Below, piece by piece: positions 18,039 through 25,798 of a DNA stretch of 64,000 nt. The DNA is from Candidatus Opimibacter skivensis (GTDB lineage: Bacteria; Bacteroidota; Bacteroidia; Chitinophagales; Saprospiraceae): NCBI GenBank assembly GCA_016721905.1, contig JADKHH010000001.1:558001-622000 (forward strand). The letters are read 5' to 3'. Numbering within the stretch: the first letter of the stretch is position 1; each line of letters starts with the position of its first letter. A model generated the notes under the pieces. That model saw nothing but the letters and a program-made list of their open reading frames with translations, was not told the origin of the DNA and ran no database searches. Both the position numbers and the translations under genes were made by a program.

Positions 18039-18902
18039 ATGGACGGAAACATCAGCTTACTTTTTGAAAAAATGATCCAGGGCGACCGGGTTGCCCTCGG
18101 ACAAGCCATGACCCTGGTGGAAAGTGAGCGCGCCGAAGACCGAAACCGGGCCATTGATCTATTGATTTTATGTGAACGAAAGCTTCGCGTTCATGATCCC
18201 TCCATTCGCTTCGCTATCAGTGGAGCACCAGGTGTTGGAAAAAGCACCCTTATCGAGGCTCTGGGCCTTAAAGCAATTTCAAAAGGGTATACAGTAGGTG
18301 TTATTACGATAGACCCGACAAGTTCACTGAGTCATGGAAGTATCCTTGGTGATAAGTCAAGAATGTCCGGCTTATCAACCACCCCATCAGCATTTATCAG
18401 GTCAAGTCCTGCAGGGTCTGTATTAGGGGGTATGGGGCGCAGAAGCTATGAAATGATTACCCTGCTTGCTGCAGTTGGCTACGACCTCATTTTTATAGAA
18501 ACGGTCGGGGTGGGACAATCGGAACATACTGCATGGCAAATTACGGATGGCTTTATCCTTGTGGTACAACCTGGAGGAGGAGACGAATTGCAAGGCATCA
18601 AAAGAGGAATCACAGAACTGGCGGATATGGTGATCGTTAACAAAGCGGATGGTCCTCTTGCTGCATTAGCCGAACTATCTAAACAACAATACCAAAATGC
18701 GCTTCATTATTTCTCTCCGCTTCGCCAGGGATGGGAGCCAAAAATCACCACCTGCTCTGCCCAGGAAGGCACAGGGATAGACAATGTTTTGGGAAATATT
18801 CCGTTTATATCAGGATATTCGGTTCAGGAATACCTCCCCGACGGAAGAACGAAAGCGCCAGGAAACATTCTGGCTAAGCTGGTCCTTAGGTATTACTGCT
18901 AA
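18039..18902 (+). CDS. meaB: MeaB/ArgK-type GTPase chaperone of methylmalonyl-CoA mutase, frameshifted near the C-terminus
   Basis: The open frame has 287 residues. The G-domain is intact: Walker A GAPGVGKSTLIEALG (about 64-78), the switch region GVITIDPTSSLSHGSILGDK, IFIETVGVGQSE, and NKADG for guanine binding. MeaB loads and protects the adenosylcobalamin mutase using GTP. From about residue 249 the frame leaves the family sequence and stops early at 18902. The expected C-terminal dimerisation arm continues in the +1 frame to 19059. Removing one T from the run at 18787-18790 restores GIDNVWEI and joins the two parts, giving about 340 residues. This is either an assembly error or a real disruption. 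Confidence 0.85.
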   Translation: MDGNISLLFEKMIQGDRVALGQAMTLVESERAEDRNRAIDLLILCERKLRVHDPSIRFAISGAPGVGKSTLIEALGLKAISKGYTVGVITIDPTSSLSHGSILGDKSRMSGLSTTPSAFIRSSPAGSVLGGMGRRSYEMITLLAAVGYDLIFIETVGVGQSEHTAWQITDGFILVVQPGGGDELQGIKRGITELADMVIVNKADGPLAALAELSKQQYQNALHYFSPLRQGWEPKITTCSAQEGTGIDNVLGNIPFISGYSVQEYLPDGRTKAPGNILAKLVLRYYC

Positions 18903-19059
18903 CCAACTCTTGATGAATCACCCGATAGTCAAGGAAAAATTCAGGGATGCCTTTAGCACCTCTGGTACTGAATCTGTGTCCGTCTTCAAAACGGCTTTCG
19001 AAATTGAGAACCTGATGAAAATGATCATTGATCCTTCAAACCTTAAATCTGAATCCTGA
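18791..19059 (+). pseudogene. Displaced C-terminal part of MeaB (+1 frame)
   Basis: In the +1 frame this reads WEIFRLYQDIRFRNTS, then EERKRQETFWLSWSLG, NQLLMNHPIVKEKFRDAF and SVSVFKTAFEIENLMK. The pattern EKR-x4-WL...HP-x-VK is the usual MeaB/ArgK C-terminal helical arm. It has no start codon of its own in a sensible place and begins exactly where the main frame loses similarity, so it belongs to the upstream gene. Its stop at 19057-19059 lies 8 bp before the M23 peptidase start, which fits a compact operon. Confidence 0.75.
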
Positions 19060-19066
19060 ACCGCGT

Positions 19067-20788
19067 ATGAAGTTTTATGTGTTTTTCATGCTTTCCATCC
19101 TTTTAATGTCCATGGCAGAGCATGCCGGAAAATATCCAGACAGGGAATTCAATTCTCCAGTCAACCGCGATTTCAAGTTATCGGGGACTTTTGGAGAACT
19201 CAGGACAAACCACTTTCATGCCGGCCTTGACATAAAATCTGAAAATGGAATGTCTGGTGATCCAATCTATGCCACGCATGAAGGTTTCGTCAGTCGTATC
19301 CGGGTAGAAGAATTTGGCTATGGTAACGCACTTTACATAGAGCACCCTAATGGATTTACAAGTGTGTATGCGCACCTCGACAAATTTTCTCCTGAAATCG
19401 CGGCCTATGTAAAGCAAGAACAATACAAAGCAGAAACTTTTAAAATTGACCTTACCCCTGACAAAGAAAAATTTCCGGTTGCTCCCCACCAACAAATAGG
19501 AAATATGGGCAATACCGGGTATTCATTCGGACCGCACCTCCATTTTGAAATAAGGCATACCAAAGATCAGACGCCGGTCAATCCATTGCATTTTGGTTTT
19601 AACGTTGCCGATAAACGAGCACCGGTAATCCAGCAATTAATTGTTTATGAATACAATGAAAGTGGCAGGGTCACCAACTCAAAAGTGATTCAACCTACAT
19701 ACCAGTCCACTGGTCAATACACATTCGAAGCTCCTGTTGAACTTTCCTCTTCTAAAGTTTCCTTTGGTGTCAGGGCCTATGATATGCAGGATGGAGCAAC
19801 CAATCAGAATGGTATCTACAGCATCCAATGCAAGGTAGATGATGATCCATCGTTTGCGTTTGCACTGGATGAAATACCTTTTGAACAGGCAAGATATTTG
19901 AATGCCCACATTGACTACCGCCAAAAAATAAATGAGAACAGATTCTTTCACCGCTGTCATCCGCTGGAGGGAAACAAACTTCCCATCTATTATACTGGTG
20001 TTGACAAAGGAATGATCTACCTGAATGCTGAACAACCTCGAAACGTATCTATGTCCGTAGCAGATTTTAATGGTAATGTCTCAACCGTAACATTTGAAGT
20101 TGTCAGGGATATGAGCCTGCTGCCAAAAATGCCCTCGATCCCTCTACATCAAACCTTAGCAGAACCAGAGCAAGTGAGTATAGTATCGAAACCCGGGATA
20201 CAGGTTGTATGGCCTAAAGGTTCTTTTTATGAAAAGACGCCACTCAACATCGAAGTTATTCCTTCAGATGGCCTGGGTTGTTTCAGTCCTCATTTCGCCA
20301 TTACCCCGACAGATGCACCTGTTCATAATTATTACGAAATCAATATCGAGGGACTGGCTGTACCTGCCGCTCTCCGTGACAAAGCGTTCATAGCCCGATG
20401 TGAACCAAGTGGCAACATAGCCAATTGCGGGGCTACCTGGATTGGAAATAATCTCAGCACAGGTGTCAGGGTCATCAGTACCTATACCATCATGGTTGAT
20501 ACCATTGCTCCTAAGATTTCAACCCTTCATTTTGGCCCTAAAATGACTGGCTGGAAGAGAATGGCTTTCAAGATCTCTGATAACTTCAGCGCTAAAGATC
20601 GGGGACGTGATCTCATCTATGACGCATGGGTAGATGGCCAATGGATCCTGATGTCATTGGATGGAAAATCCAGCACCCTCACGCACGAATTCGATGGGCA
20701 ACTGCTACCTGGTGAACACCAACTTGTCATTAAAGTAACCGATGACAGAGGCAATGAATCGGTACTTGAAAAATCGTTTACCTTATAA
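19067..20788 (+). CDS. M23 family (LytM-type) peptidase
   Basis: 573 residues from ATG 19067, chosen because it places a signal peptide (MKFYVFFMLSILLMSMAEHA) at the N-terminus. The zinc site is near the N-terminus: HFHAGLDIKS (His and Asp ligands, about residues 46-53), VYAHLDKFS, and GPHLHFEIRH (about 158-167). The catalytic LytM fold is therefore complete and should cut cross-bridges in peptidoglycan. A long C-terminal beta-rich region (about 200-573) with Ig-like or Big-like character follows and may bind the wall. It starts 8 bp after the restored end of meaB and probably shares its transcript. Confidence 0.9.
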   Translation: MKFYVFFMLSILLMSMAEHAGKYPDREFNSPVNRDFKLSGTFGELRTNHFHAGLDIKSENGMSGDPIYATHEGFVSRIRVEEFGYGNALYIEHPNGFTSVYAHLDKFSPEIAAYVKQEQYKAETFKIDLTPDKEKFPVAPHQQIGNMGNTGYSFGPHLHFEIRHTKDQTPVNPLHFGFNVADKRAPVIQQLIVYEYNESGRVTNSKVIQPTYQSTGQYTFEAPVELSSSKVSFGVRAYDMQDGATNQNGIYSIQCKVDDDPSFAFALDEIPFEQARYLNAHIDYRQKINENRFFHRCHPLEGNKLPIYYTGVDKGMIYLNAEQPRNVSMSVADFNGNVSTVTFEVVRDMSLLPKMPSIPLHQTLAEPEQVSIVSKPGIQVVWPKGSFYEKTPLNIEVIPSDGLGCFSPHFAITPTDAPVHNYYEINIEGLAVPAALRDKAFIARCEPSGNIANCGATWIGNNLSTGVRVISTYTIMVDTIAPKISTLHFGPKMTGWKRMAFKISDNFSAKDRGRDLIYDAWVDGQWILMSLDGKSSTLTHEFDGQLLPGEHQLVIKVTDDRGNESVLEKSFTL

Positions 20789-20807
20789 TCAATTAAATCT
20801 ACTGCTC

Positions 20808-21299
20808 ATGCGCCAGACATGGACTTCTCGCTGGAAGGCCGGACATACCGCTCCCACGTTTAAGGCGTTGCTTCATGATGGTTCGGAACTAACTACAGCA
20901 AAACTCCTGGGAAAAAAGTTCATACTTTTTTTCTACAATCATGATGGATCAGAGACCTGCACTAAGGAAGCGTGCAATATCCGTGACCATTACCGCCAGT
21001 TAAGCAAGCTCGGTTATGCTGTCTTTGGAGTTAGTGAGGATAGCCAGAAAAAACACCAGAAATTTATTTCAAAATTCGAACTACCCTATCCGCTCATCTC
21101 TGATGAAGAAAATCAACTGGCAAAACTTTTTGATATCTATGGTGAGAAGGAATTTATGGGTCGCATCAGTGACGCGGTGCATCGTACTACCTTTGTCATT
21201 GATGAACATGGCATCATCGAAAGCGTTATTCATCCTGTCGACTCAGCCAATCATTATACACAGATATTAGAATCGTTAAACCTGTCCGATACCAAATGA
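20808..21299 (+). CDS. bcp: Thioredoxin-dependent peroxiredoxin (PrxQ/BCP type) with unusual active site
   Basis: 163 residues. It has the BCP layout: AGHTAPTFKALLHDG, then the peroxidatic cysteine in NHDGSETCTKEACNIRD with the resolving Cys five residues later (CTKEAC), then FGVSEDS, LISDEENQLAKLFDIYG and VHRTTFVIDEHG. Such enzymes reduce hydroperoxides using thioredoxin. The usual PxxxTPxC active-site block reads NHDGSETC here, so the first proline is Asn, the threonine is Ser, and the second proline is Glu. The start at 20808 (MRQTWTSRWKAG) follows the M23 gene by 19 bp. It overlaps the sulfurtransferase start by 4 bp (ATGA). Confidence 0.88.
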   Translation: MRQTWTSRWKAGHTAPTFKALLHDGSELTTAKLLGKKFILFFYNHDGSETCTKEACNIRDHYRQLSKLGYAVFGVSEDSQKKHQKFISKFELPYPLISDEENQLAKLFDIYGEKEFMGRISDAVHRTTFVIDEHGIIESVIHPVDSANHYTQILESLNLSDTK

Positions 21300-22138
21300 A
21301 CGTCAGTCCAGGAAATTTATTAATCACAGCGGAGGACTTGTTGCAAATAATAGGTAGTCCTGATCTTGTCTTATTGGATTGCAGGTACTCACTAGCTGAT
21401 GTCCAAAAGGGCCGAAGAGATTACCTGCAAGAACATATTCCCGGCGCTTACTTTATGGATGTAGAACAGGATCTTTCATCACCGGTGATTAAAGGTGTGA
21501 CTGGCCGTCATCCGCTACCCGATCCAGAAGTACTTTCCTATACACTGAGAGCTACCGGTTTAAAACCATCCAGCAAAGTGGTCGTTTATGACCAGGCTAA
21601 TGGCATGGCTGCATCAAGGGCGTGGTGGTTACTCCTGTGGCTCGGACATGAAAATGTGATGGTCCTTGACGGTGGATTCAATAGCTGGAAAGCCAAATCA
21701 TATCCGCTGGATAATCAATGGCCAGCCCCTGCGAAAGGAACTTTTAAGTCTAGCTTGAATACTTCCCTGACTGTTGACAAGCTTTCAGTTGCGGCGGGCA
21801 AAGAGACGATTATTGATAGCAGGGACTACATCAGGTATACCGGAGAGTCAGAGCCCATTGATCCTGTTGCAGGACATATTCCAGGGGCGATTTGTATTCC
21901 ATTTGCGGATAATACAGACCCGAATGGCTTTTGGAAAAGTCCTCATTTCCTCCAACAAAAATTTGCAGGCATAGAAACTGATGGTGAAAAGCCACCTGTC
22001 TTTTATTGCGGCTCTGGGATCAGTGCCTGCCATAATATACTAGCATTCAAAATAGCTACCGGAAAGATTGCCAGGCTCTACCCAGGTAGTTGGAGTGAAT
22101 GGATCAATTATTACCCAGCCGTTACAGGCCCTTCATAA
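21296..22138 (+). CDS. 3-mercaptopyruvate/thiosulfate sulfurtransferase (tandem rhodanese)
   Basis: 280 residues with two rhodanese domains. The first (about 5-135, inactive type) has LLDCRYSLAD and HIPGAYFMDVEQDL; the second (about 160-280) has IDSRDYIRYTGE, GHIPGAICIPF and the active-site loop YCGSGISACHN. The CGSG-x2-A loop is the form found in mercaptopyruvate sulfurtransferases rather than the CRKGVT loop of thiosulfate enzymes. It moves sulfur to cyanide or thiols in the cytoplasm. Its start overlaps the peroxiredoxin stop, so the two are translationally coupled and may share a redox-sulfur role. Confidence 0.9.
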   Translation: MNVSPGNLLITAEDLLQIIGSPDLVLLDCRYSLADVQKGRRDYLQEHIPGAYFMDVEQDLSSPVIKGVTGRHPLPDPEVLSYTLRATGLKPSSKVVVYDQANGMAASRAWWLLLWLGHENVMVLDGGFNSWKAKSYPLDNQWPAPAKGTFKSSLNTSLTVDKLSVAAGKETIIDSRDYIRYTGESEPIDPVAGHIPGAICIPFADNTDPNGFWKSPHFLQQKFAGIETDGEKPPVFYCGSGISACHNILAFKIATGKIARLYPGSWSEWINYYPAVTGPS

Positions 22139-22319
22139 TATAGGTTCTCTGATTTCAGTTCCCATCTCTGCGCATATCTGGGTTAGGCACTAAACCGGGA
22201 AGGGATACCACGAGGAACTACCCTTTGGATTTTACACAATTAATCCCCTGTGCCACCGTCGATTTTCATATTTTTGACCCGGCCGGTTGTCATATATCCC
22301 CGGCTGCTTTACCTGGAGA

Positions 22320-23723
22320 ATGAAGAACAGCTATTTTGACCTCATTCAGCAGACCTACTACTTCCCTCAGGAAGGGTTCGATCTGCACAATGGAGATTTA
22401 AGTTTTCATGGTATTTCCCTTAAGTACCTGATTGACAAGTATGGAACGCCTTTCAAACTGACCTATCTACCTAAGATAGGGGACCAAATCAAAAAGGCCA
22501 AGAACTGGTTCAACAGGTCGATGAAAAACCAGCACTACCAAGGCAAATACCGCTATTGTTACTGTACAAAATGCTGTCACTTCAGTCACGTCATCAAAAA
22601 GGCCCTGGAATATGATGTTGACCTGGAGACCTCTTCTGCCTTTGACATAGATCTCATCGTCAGTCTATACCGCAGTGGTGATATAGACCGTAGTATCAAT
22701 CTGATCCACAACGGTTATAAAACCGACAGATATCTTGATGGCATAGCCCATCTGCATGAAATGGGATTTGAAAACTCCATACCCATCCTGGACAACACCA
22801 ACGAGTTGGATCAAATCCTGGAACGTATAAAAGGGAATATCAAAGTGGGCATCCGTGTGGCGATTGAACAGGAGCCTCAATCTGCTTACTACACCTCCAG
22901 ACTGGGAATCCGGCCGACTGAAGTCATCAAATACTATAAAGAAAAAATAGCCCGTAAAAAACGTGTGCAGGTTACCATGCTGCATCTTTTTGTAGATACC
23001 GGTATTCGCGATACGTTGTATTACTGGGGTGAGTTTAAAAAAGCACTGAAGATATTTGCAGAGCTAAAGAAAATCTGCCCAACGCTGACCGCTATCAATA
23101 TTGGTGGAGGCTTTCCGATCAGTAACAACCTCTCGTTTGAATACGATTACAAGTACATGGTGGATGAGATCATCAGCAATATCAAAGCTACCTGTGACCA
23201 GGAAGGGATAGAGCATCCGGATATCTATACCGAATTTGGAAAGTATACGGTTGGCGAAAGTGGTGCAACCATCTTCACGGTCATTGAACAGAAACAACAA
23301 AATGATTCAGAGTTATGGTATCTCATTGATAATAGCCTGATGAATACGATTCCAGATTCCTGGGGACTCAATGAACGCTTTATCCTTCTGCCGGTCAATA
23401 AGTGGAATAATGATTTTGCGCGTGTGCATATTGGAGGGATCAGTTGTGATCATTCAGATTATTACAACTTTGAAGATCTCAATCAACAGGTTTTCTTACC
23501 CACCTATAAAAATGATGACCCTGAACCACTGTACATAGGCTTCTTTCATACAGGTGCATACCAGGATGCCATCAGTGGATATGGCGGCATAAAACATTGC
23601 CTCATTCCTTCACCACAGCATATCCTTGTTGACCGCGACGAAAAGGGAAATTTCATTGACACCCTTTGGCGTCCGGAGCAAAGACCTAATGAGATGTTAC
23701 AGATTCTCGGCTACGACACCTAG
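22320..23723 (+). CDS. speA: PLP-dependent arginine decarboxylase (Orn/DAP/Arg group 2 fold)
   Basis: 467 residues. The start at 22320 (MKNSYFDLIQQTYYFPQEGF) matches the usual N-terminus of Bacteroidota biosynthetic arginine decarboxylases. The PLP lysine is in RYCYCTKCCHFSHV, followed by DVDLETSSAFDIDLI. The glycine-rich phosphate loop is INIGGGFP, and the dimer/catalytic region is YTEFGKYTVGESGATIF. It makes agmatine, the first step of the arginine route to polyamines. The next gene is a deoxyhypusine-synthase-like protein, which fits a polyamine role. TATTTTTG at 22269-22276 resembles a -7 box, with no good -33 partner. Exact substrate is assigned by family, not proven. Confidence 0.85.
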   Translation: MKNSYFDLIQQTYYFPQEGFDLHNGDLSFHGISLKYLIDKYGTPFKLTYLPKIGDQIKKAKNWFNRSMKNQHYQGKYRYCYCTKCCHFSHVIKKALEYDVDLETSSAFDIDLIVSLYRSGDIDRSINLIHNGYKTDRYLDGIAHLHEMGFENSIPILDNTNELDQILERIKGNIKVGIRVAIEQEPQSAYYTSRLGIRPTEVIKYYKEKIARKKRVQVTMLHLFVDTGIRDTLYYWGEFKKALKIFAELKKICPTLTAINIGGGFPISNNLSFEYDYKYMVDEIISNIKATCDQEGIEHPDIYTEFGKYTVGESGATIFTVIEQKQQNDSELWYLIDNSLMNTIPDSWGLNERFILLPVNKWNNDFARVHIGGISCDHSDYYNFEDLNQQVFLPTYKNDDPEPLYIGFFHTGAYQDAISGYGGIKHCLIPSPQHILVDRDEKGNFIDTLWRPEQRPNEMLQILGYDT

Positions 23724-23765
23724 CATAGAGCAGAGCGCATAGGGCATAGAGCAAAAAAAAACAAA

Positions 23766-23794
23766 TCAACTCATCAACACATCAACACATCAAC
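23766..23794 (+). repeat. 8-nt-period tandem repeat before the DHS-like start codon
   Basis: About three copies of CATCAACA run directly into the ATG at 23795. Just upstream (23724-23755) is a looser repeat of GCATAGAGCA followed by a 9-base A run. The tract is A/C rich and lacks secondary structure, so it may be an unstructured leader. Confidence 0.6.
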
Positions 23795-24769
23795 ATGAGT
23801 CAAAAACCAATCTCTGATTTCATCCTTCATCATTACAGGCATTTCAATGCTGCAGCACTTGTCGATGCGGCAAAGGGATACGTGGCGCATCTTGACGAAG
23901 GTGGTAAAATGATGATAACACTGGCAGGTGCGATGAGTACAGCAGAGCTGGGTCTCAGCCTTGCGGAGATGATCCGTCAGGACAAGGTGAGTATCATCAC
24001 GTGTACAGGTGCTAATCTGGAAGAAGATATCATGAACCTTGTGGCTCACAGTCATTATAAGCGTGTCCCAAATTACCGTGATCTAAGTCCGCAGGATGAA
24101 TGGGACCTTCTGGAAAACCACTACAACCGTGTAACGGATACGTGTATACCTGAAGAAGAAGCTTTCAGGCGCTTACAGAAGCATATATATAAGCTTTGGA
24201 AGGATGCAGATACCAATGGTGAGCGATATTTCCCTCATGAGTTTATGTATAAAATGCTGCTCAGTGGTGTATTGGATCAGTATTTTGAAATCGATCCGAA
24301 GAATAGCTGGATGATGGCCGCTGCCGAGAAGCAAATTCCTATTGTCGTGCCTGGATGGGAAGACAGCACCATGGGTAATATTTTCGCATCCTATGTTATC
24401 AAAGGTGATATCAAGGCCGTGACGATGAAGAGTGGTATCGAATACATGGTCTGGCTTGCAGATTGGTACCGACACAATTCCGGTGGCAAAGGAGTAGGCT
24501 TCTTCCAGATTGGTGGAGGTATTGCAGGAGATTTTCCGATTTGTGTAGTGCCGATGATGTATCAGGACCTTGAATGGCATGATGTGCCTTTCTGGAGTTA
24601 CTTCTGCCAGATATCAGACTCTACTACATCCTATGGCTCCTATTCCGGTGCTGTACCAAATGAAAAAATAACGTGGGGCAAACTGGATATCCACACGCCT
24701 AAATTTATTGTTGAATCTGATGCTACGATTGTAGCGCCTTTGATTTTTGCATATGTTCTTGGTTGGTAG
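23795..24769 (+). CDS. Deoxyhypusine-synthase family protein (bacterial type)
   Basis: 324 residues. The NAD-binding DHS fold is recognised from LAGAMSTAELGLSLAEMI, ITCTGANLEEDIMNLVAH, VPGWEDSTMGNIFASY, QIGGGIAGDFPICVVPM and the end segment SYGSYSGAVPNEKITWGKL. The lysine of WGKL matches the catalytic lysine that carries the butylimine intermediate in eukaryotic DHS. Bacteria lack hypusinated eIF5A; relatives in bacteria are thought to transfer the aminobutyl group of spermidine to another acceptor such as putrescine. Placement after arginine decarboxylase supports polyamine chemistry. The acceptor is unknown. Confidence 0.88.
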   Translation: MSQKPISDFILHHYRHFNAAALVDAAKGYVAHLDEGGKMMITLAGAMSTAELGLSLAEMIRQDKVSIITCTGANLEEDIMNLVAHSHYKRVPNYRDLSPQDEWDLLENHYNRVTDTCIPEEEAFRRLQKHIYKLWKDADTNGERYFPHEFMYKMLLSGVLDQYFEIDPKNSWMMAAAEKQIPIVVPGWEDSTMGNIFASYVIKGDIKAVTMKSGIEYMVWLADWYRHNSGGKGVGFFQIGGGIAGDFPICVVPMMYQDLEWHDVPFWSYFCQISDSTTSYGSYSGAVPNEKITWGKLDIHTPKFIVESDATIVAPLIFAYVLGW

Positions 24770-24933
24770 GTGGAAAGGTTTAGGAGGTTAGAGGGTTAGT
24801 GGATTGAAAGGCTGAAAAGGCTAAGAGTTCGAAGAGGCGAAAGAGCTGAGATTGAATATTCAAATATTATTTCCGTTGACCCGGTTGCGAGCAGGGGATC
24901 AGGAAGGGGCAAAGGGGCGGCAGGGGGGGGAAG
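24770..24933. other. Purine-rich intergenic tract with degenerate 8-nt repeats and a G8 run
   Basis: Between convergent genes. The + strand is almost all A and G at 24770-24850, with GGTTAGAG/GGTTAGTG and AAAGGCTG/AAAGGCTA repeats, and ends in GGGGGGGG at 24923-24930, a few bases from the pabA stop. No terminator hairpin seen. Confidence 0.5.
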
Positions 24934-25503
24934 TTAGATCTCAATAAAATTTCTGATCATTGCTTTTCCATCGGGCGTGAGGATGGATTCCGGATGAAAC
25001 TGCACCCCAAACGTGAGATGTGACTTATGCCGGCAGGCCATGATATCCCCATGCTGATCTGTGGCGGTGATCAAAAATGAGTCAGGAAGAAAATCCGGAT
25101 CGCAGACCCAGCTATGATACCTCCCTGCTAAAAAGGGATTTGAGATGCCTTTAAATATCAGGTCATCCAGATCGAGAATGCTGACCGTGGAAGTAACTCC
25201 ATGTTGAACAAGCGGCAGGTTGAAAAGTCTTCCACCAAAAGCTTCATAAATAGCTTGTAACCCAAGACAAATGCCAAGGATGGGTACTTTTCCTGAATAA
25301 TGATTGATAACTGGAATTATTTTTCCGGCCACTGCAGGCAAACCGGGTCCGGGTGAAATGACAATCCTATCAAACGAATCTAGGTTTTTCAATTCGAAAG
25401 CGTCATTTTTAAGAATGGTCAGGCTGACCCCATCCTGCTCCTTGAGATATTGAGCCAGATTGTGGGTAAAGGAATCATAATTATCAATGAGCACTATCTC
25501 CAT
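24934..25503 (-). CDS. pabA: Glutamine amidotransferase component of anthranilate/aminodeoxychorismate synthase
   Basis: 189 residues, the normal length for PabA/TrpG. The class I amidotransferase triad is present: nucleophile Cys in ILGICLGLQAIYEAFGG (about 78), His and Glu in FGVQFHPESIL (about 170). The N-terminal VLIDNYDSFTHNLAQYL and the oxyanion motif ISPGPGLP are typical. It releases ammonia from glutamine for chorismate amination. No pabB/trpE or other tryptophan gene is nearby, so it stands alone, and p-aminobenzoate (folate) versus anthranilate cannot be separated from sequence. Confidence 0.9.
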   Translation of the reverse strand: MEIVLIDNYDSFTHNLAQYLKEQDGVSLTILKNDAFELKNLDSFDRIVISPGPGLPAVAGKIIPVINHYSGKVPILGICLGLQAIYEAFGGRLFNLPLVQHGVTSTVSILDLDDLIFKGISNPFLAGRYHSWVCDPDFLPDSFLITATDQHGDIMACRHKSHLTFGVQFHPESILTPDGKAMIRNFIEI

Positions 25504-25629
25504 GCCTGTATCTGGTCTTTAATCATCAGCCTGTAAAAGCCTTATAATGAATACTCTATCATAAAGGCTTCAGTGTGAGATTCTTTTACATATTTATCGG
25601 TACAGGCAAAGATTATTCAATTTTACCGC

Positions 25630-25661
25630 TTGAAAATGAAAAAATAAAAATTGTATATTTG
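25630..25661 (+). promoter_or_regulatory. Promoter of tRNA-Gly
   Basis: TTG (25630-25632), 21 bases, TATATTTG (25654-25661). The bases after it, GCCGTCCGTTT, are identical to those after the tRNA-His -7 box, so a 14-nt block TTTGCCGTCCGTTT is shared by two unlinked tRNA promoters. Confidence 0.7.
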
Positions 25662-25675
25662 CCGTCCGTTTAGAC

Positions 25676-25751
<76 letters not shown>

Positions 25752-25755
25752 CAGA

Positions 25756-25785
25756 AAAGCCCTGGATTTCTCCAGGGCTTTTTCT
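25756..25785 (+). terminator. Rho-independent terminator after tRNA-Gly
   Basis: AAAGCCCTGGA (25756-25766) pairs with TCCAGGGCTTT (25771-25781) around a four-base loop TTTC, followed by T-rich sequence. It starts 5 bases after the CCA end. Confidence 0.88.
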
Positions 25786-25798
25786 TTTTAACGCTCCT

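Noticed and set aside
22139..22319. Possible riboswitch before the arginine decarboxylase gene
   Set aside because: Only weak 4-5 bp pairings (GGTT/AACC, AAGGG/CCCTT) are seen and no known aptamer core was recognised.
24923..24930. Run of eight G that could be a phase-variation tract
   Set aside because: It lies outside any gene, just after the pabA stop, and not in a promoter spacer, so length changes would have no clear effect.
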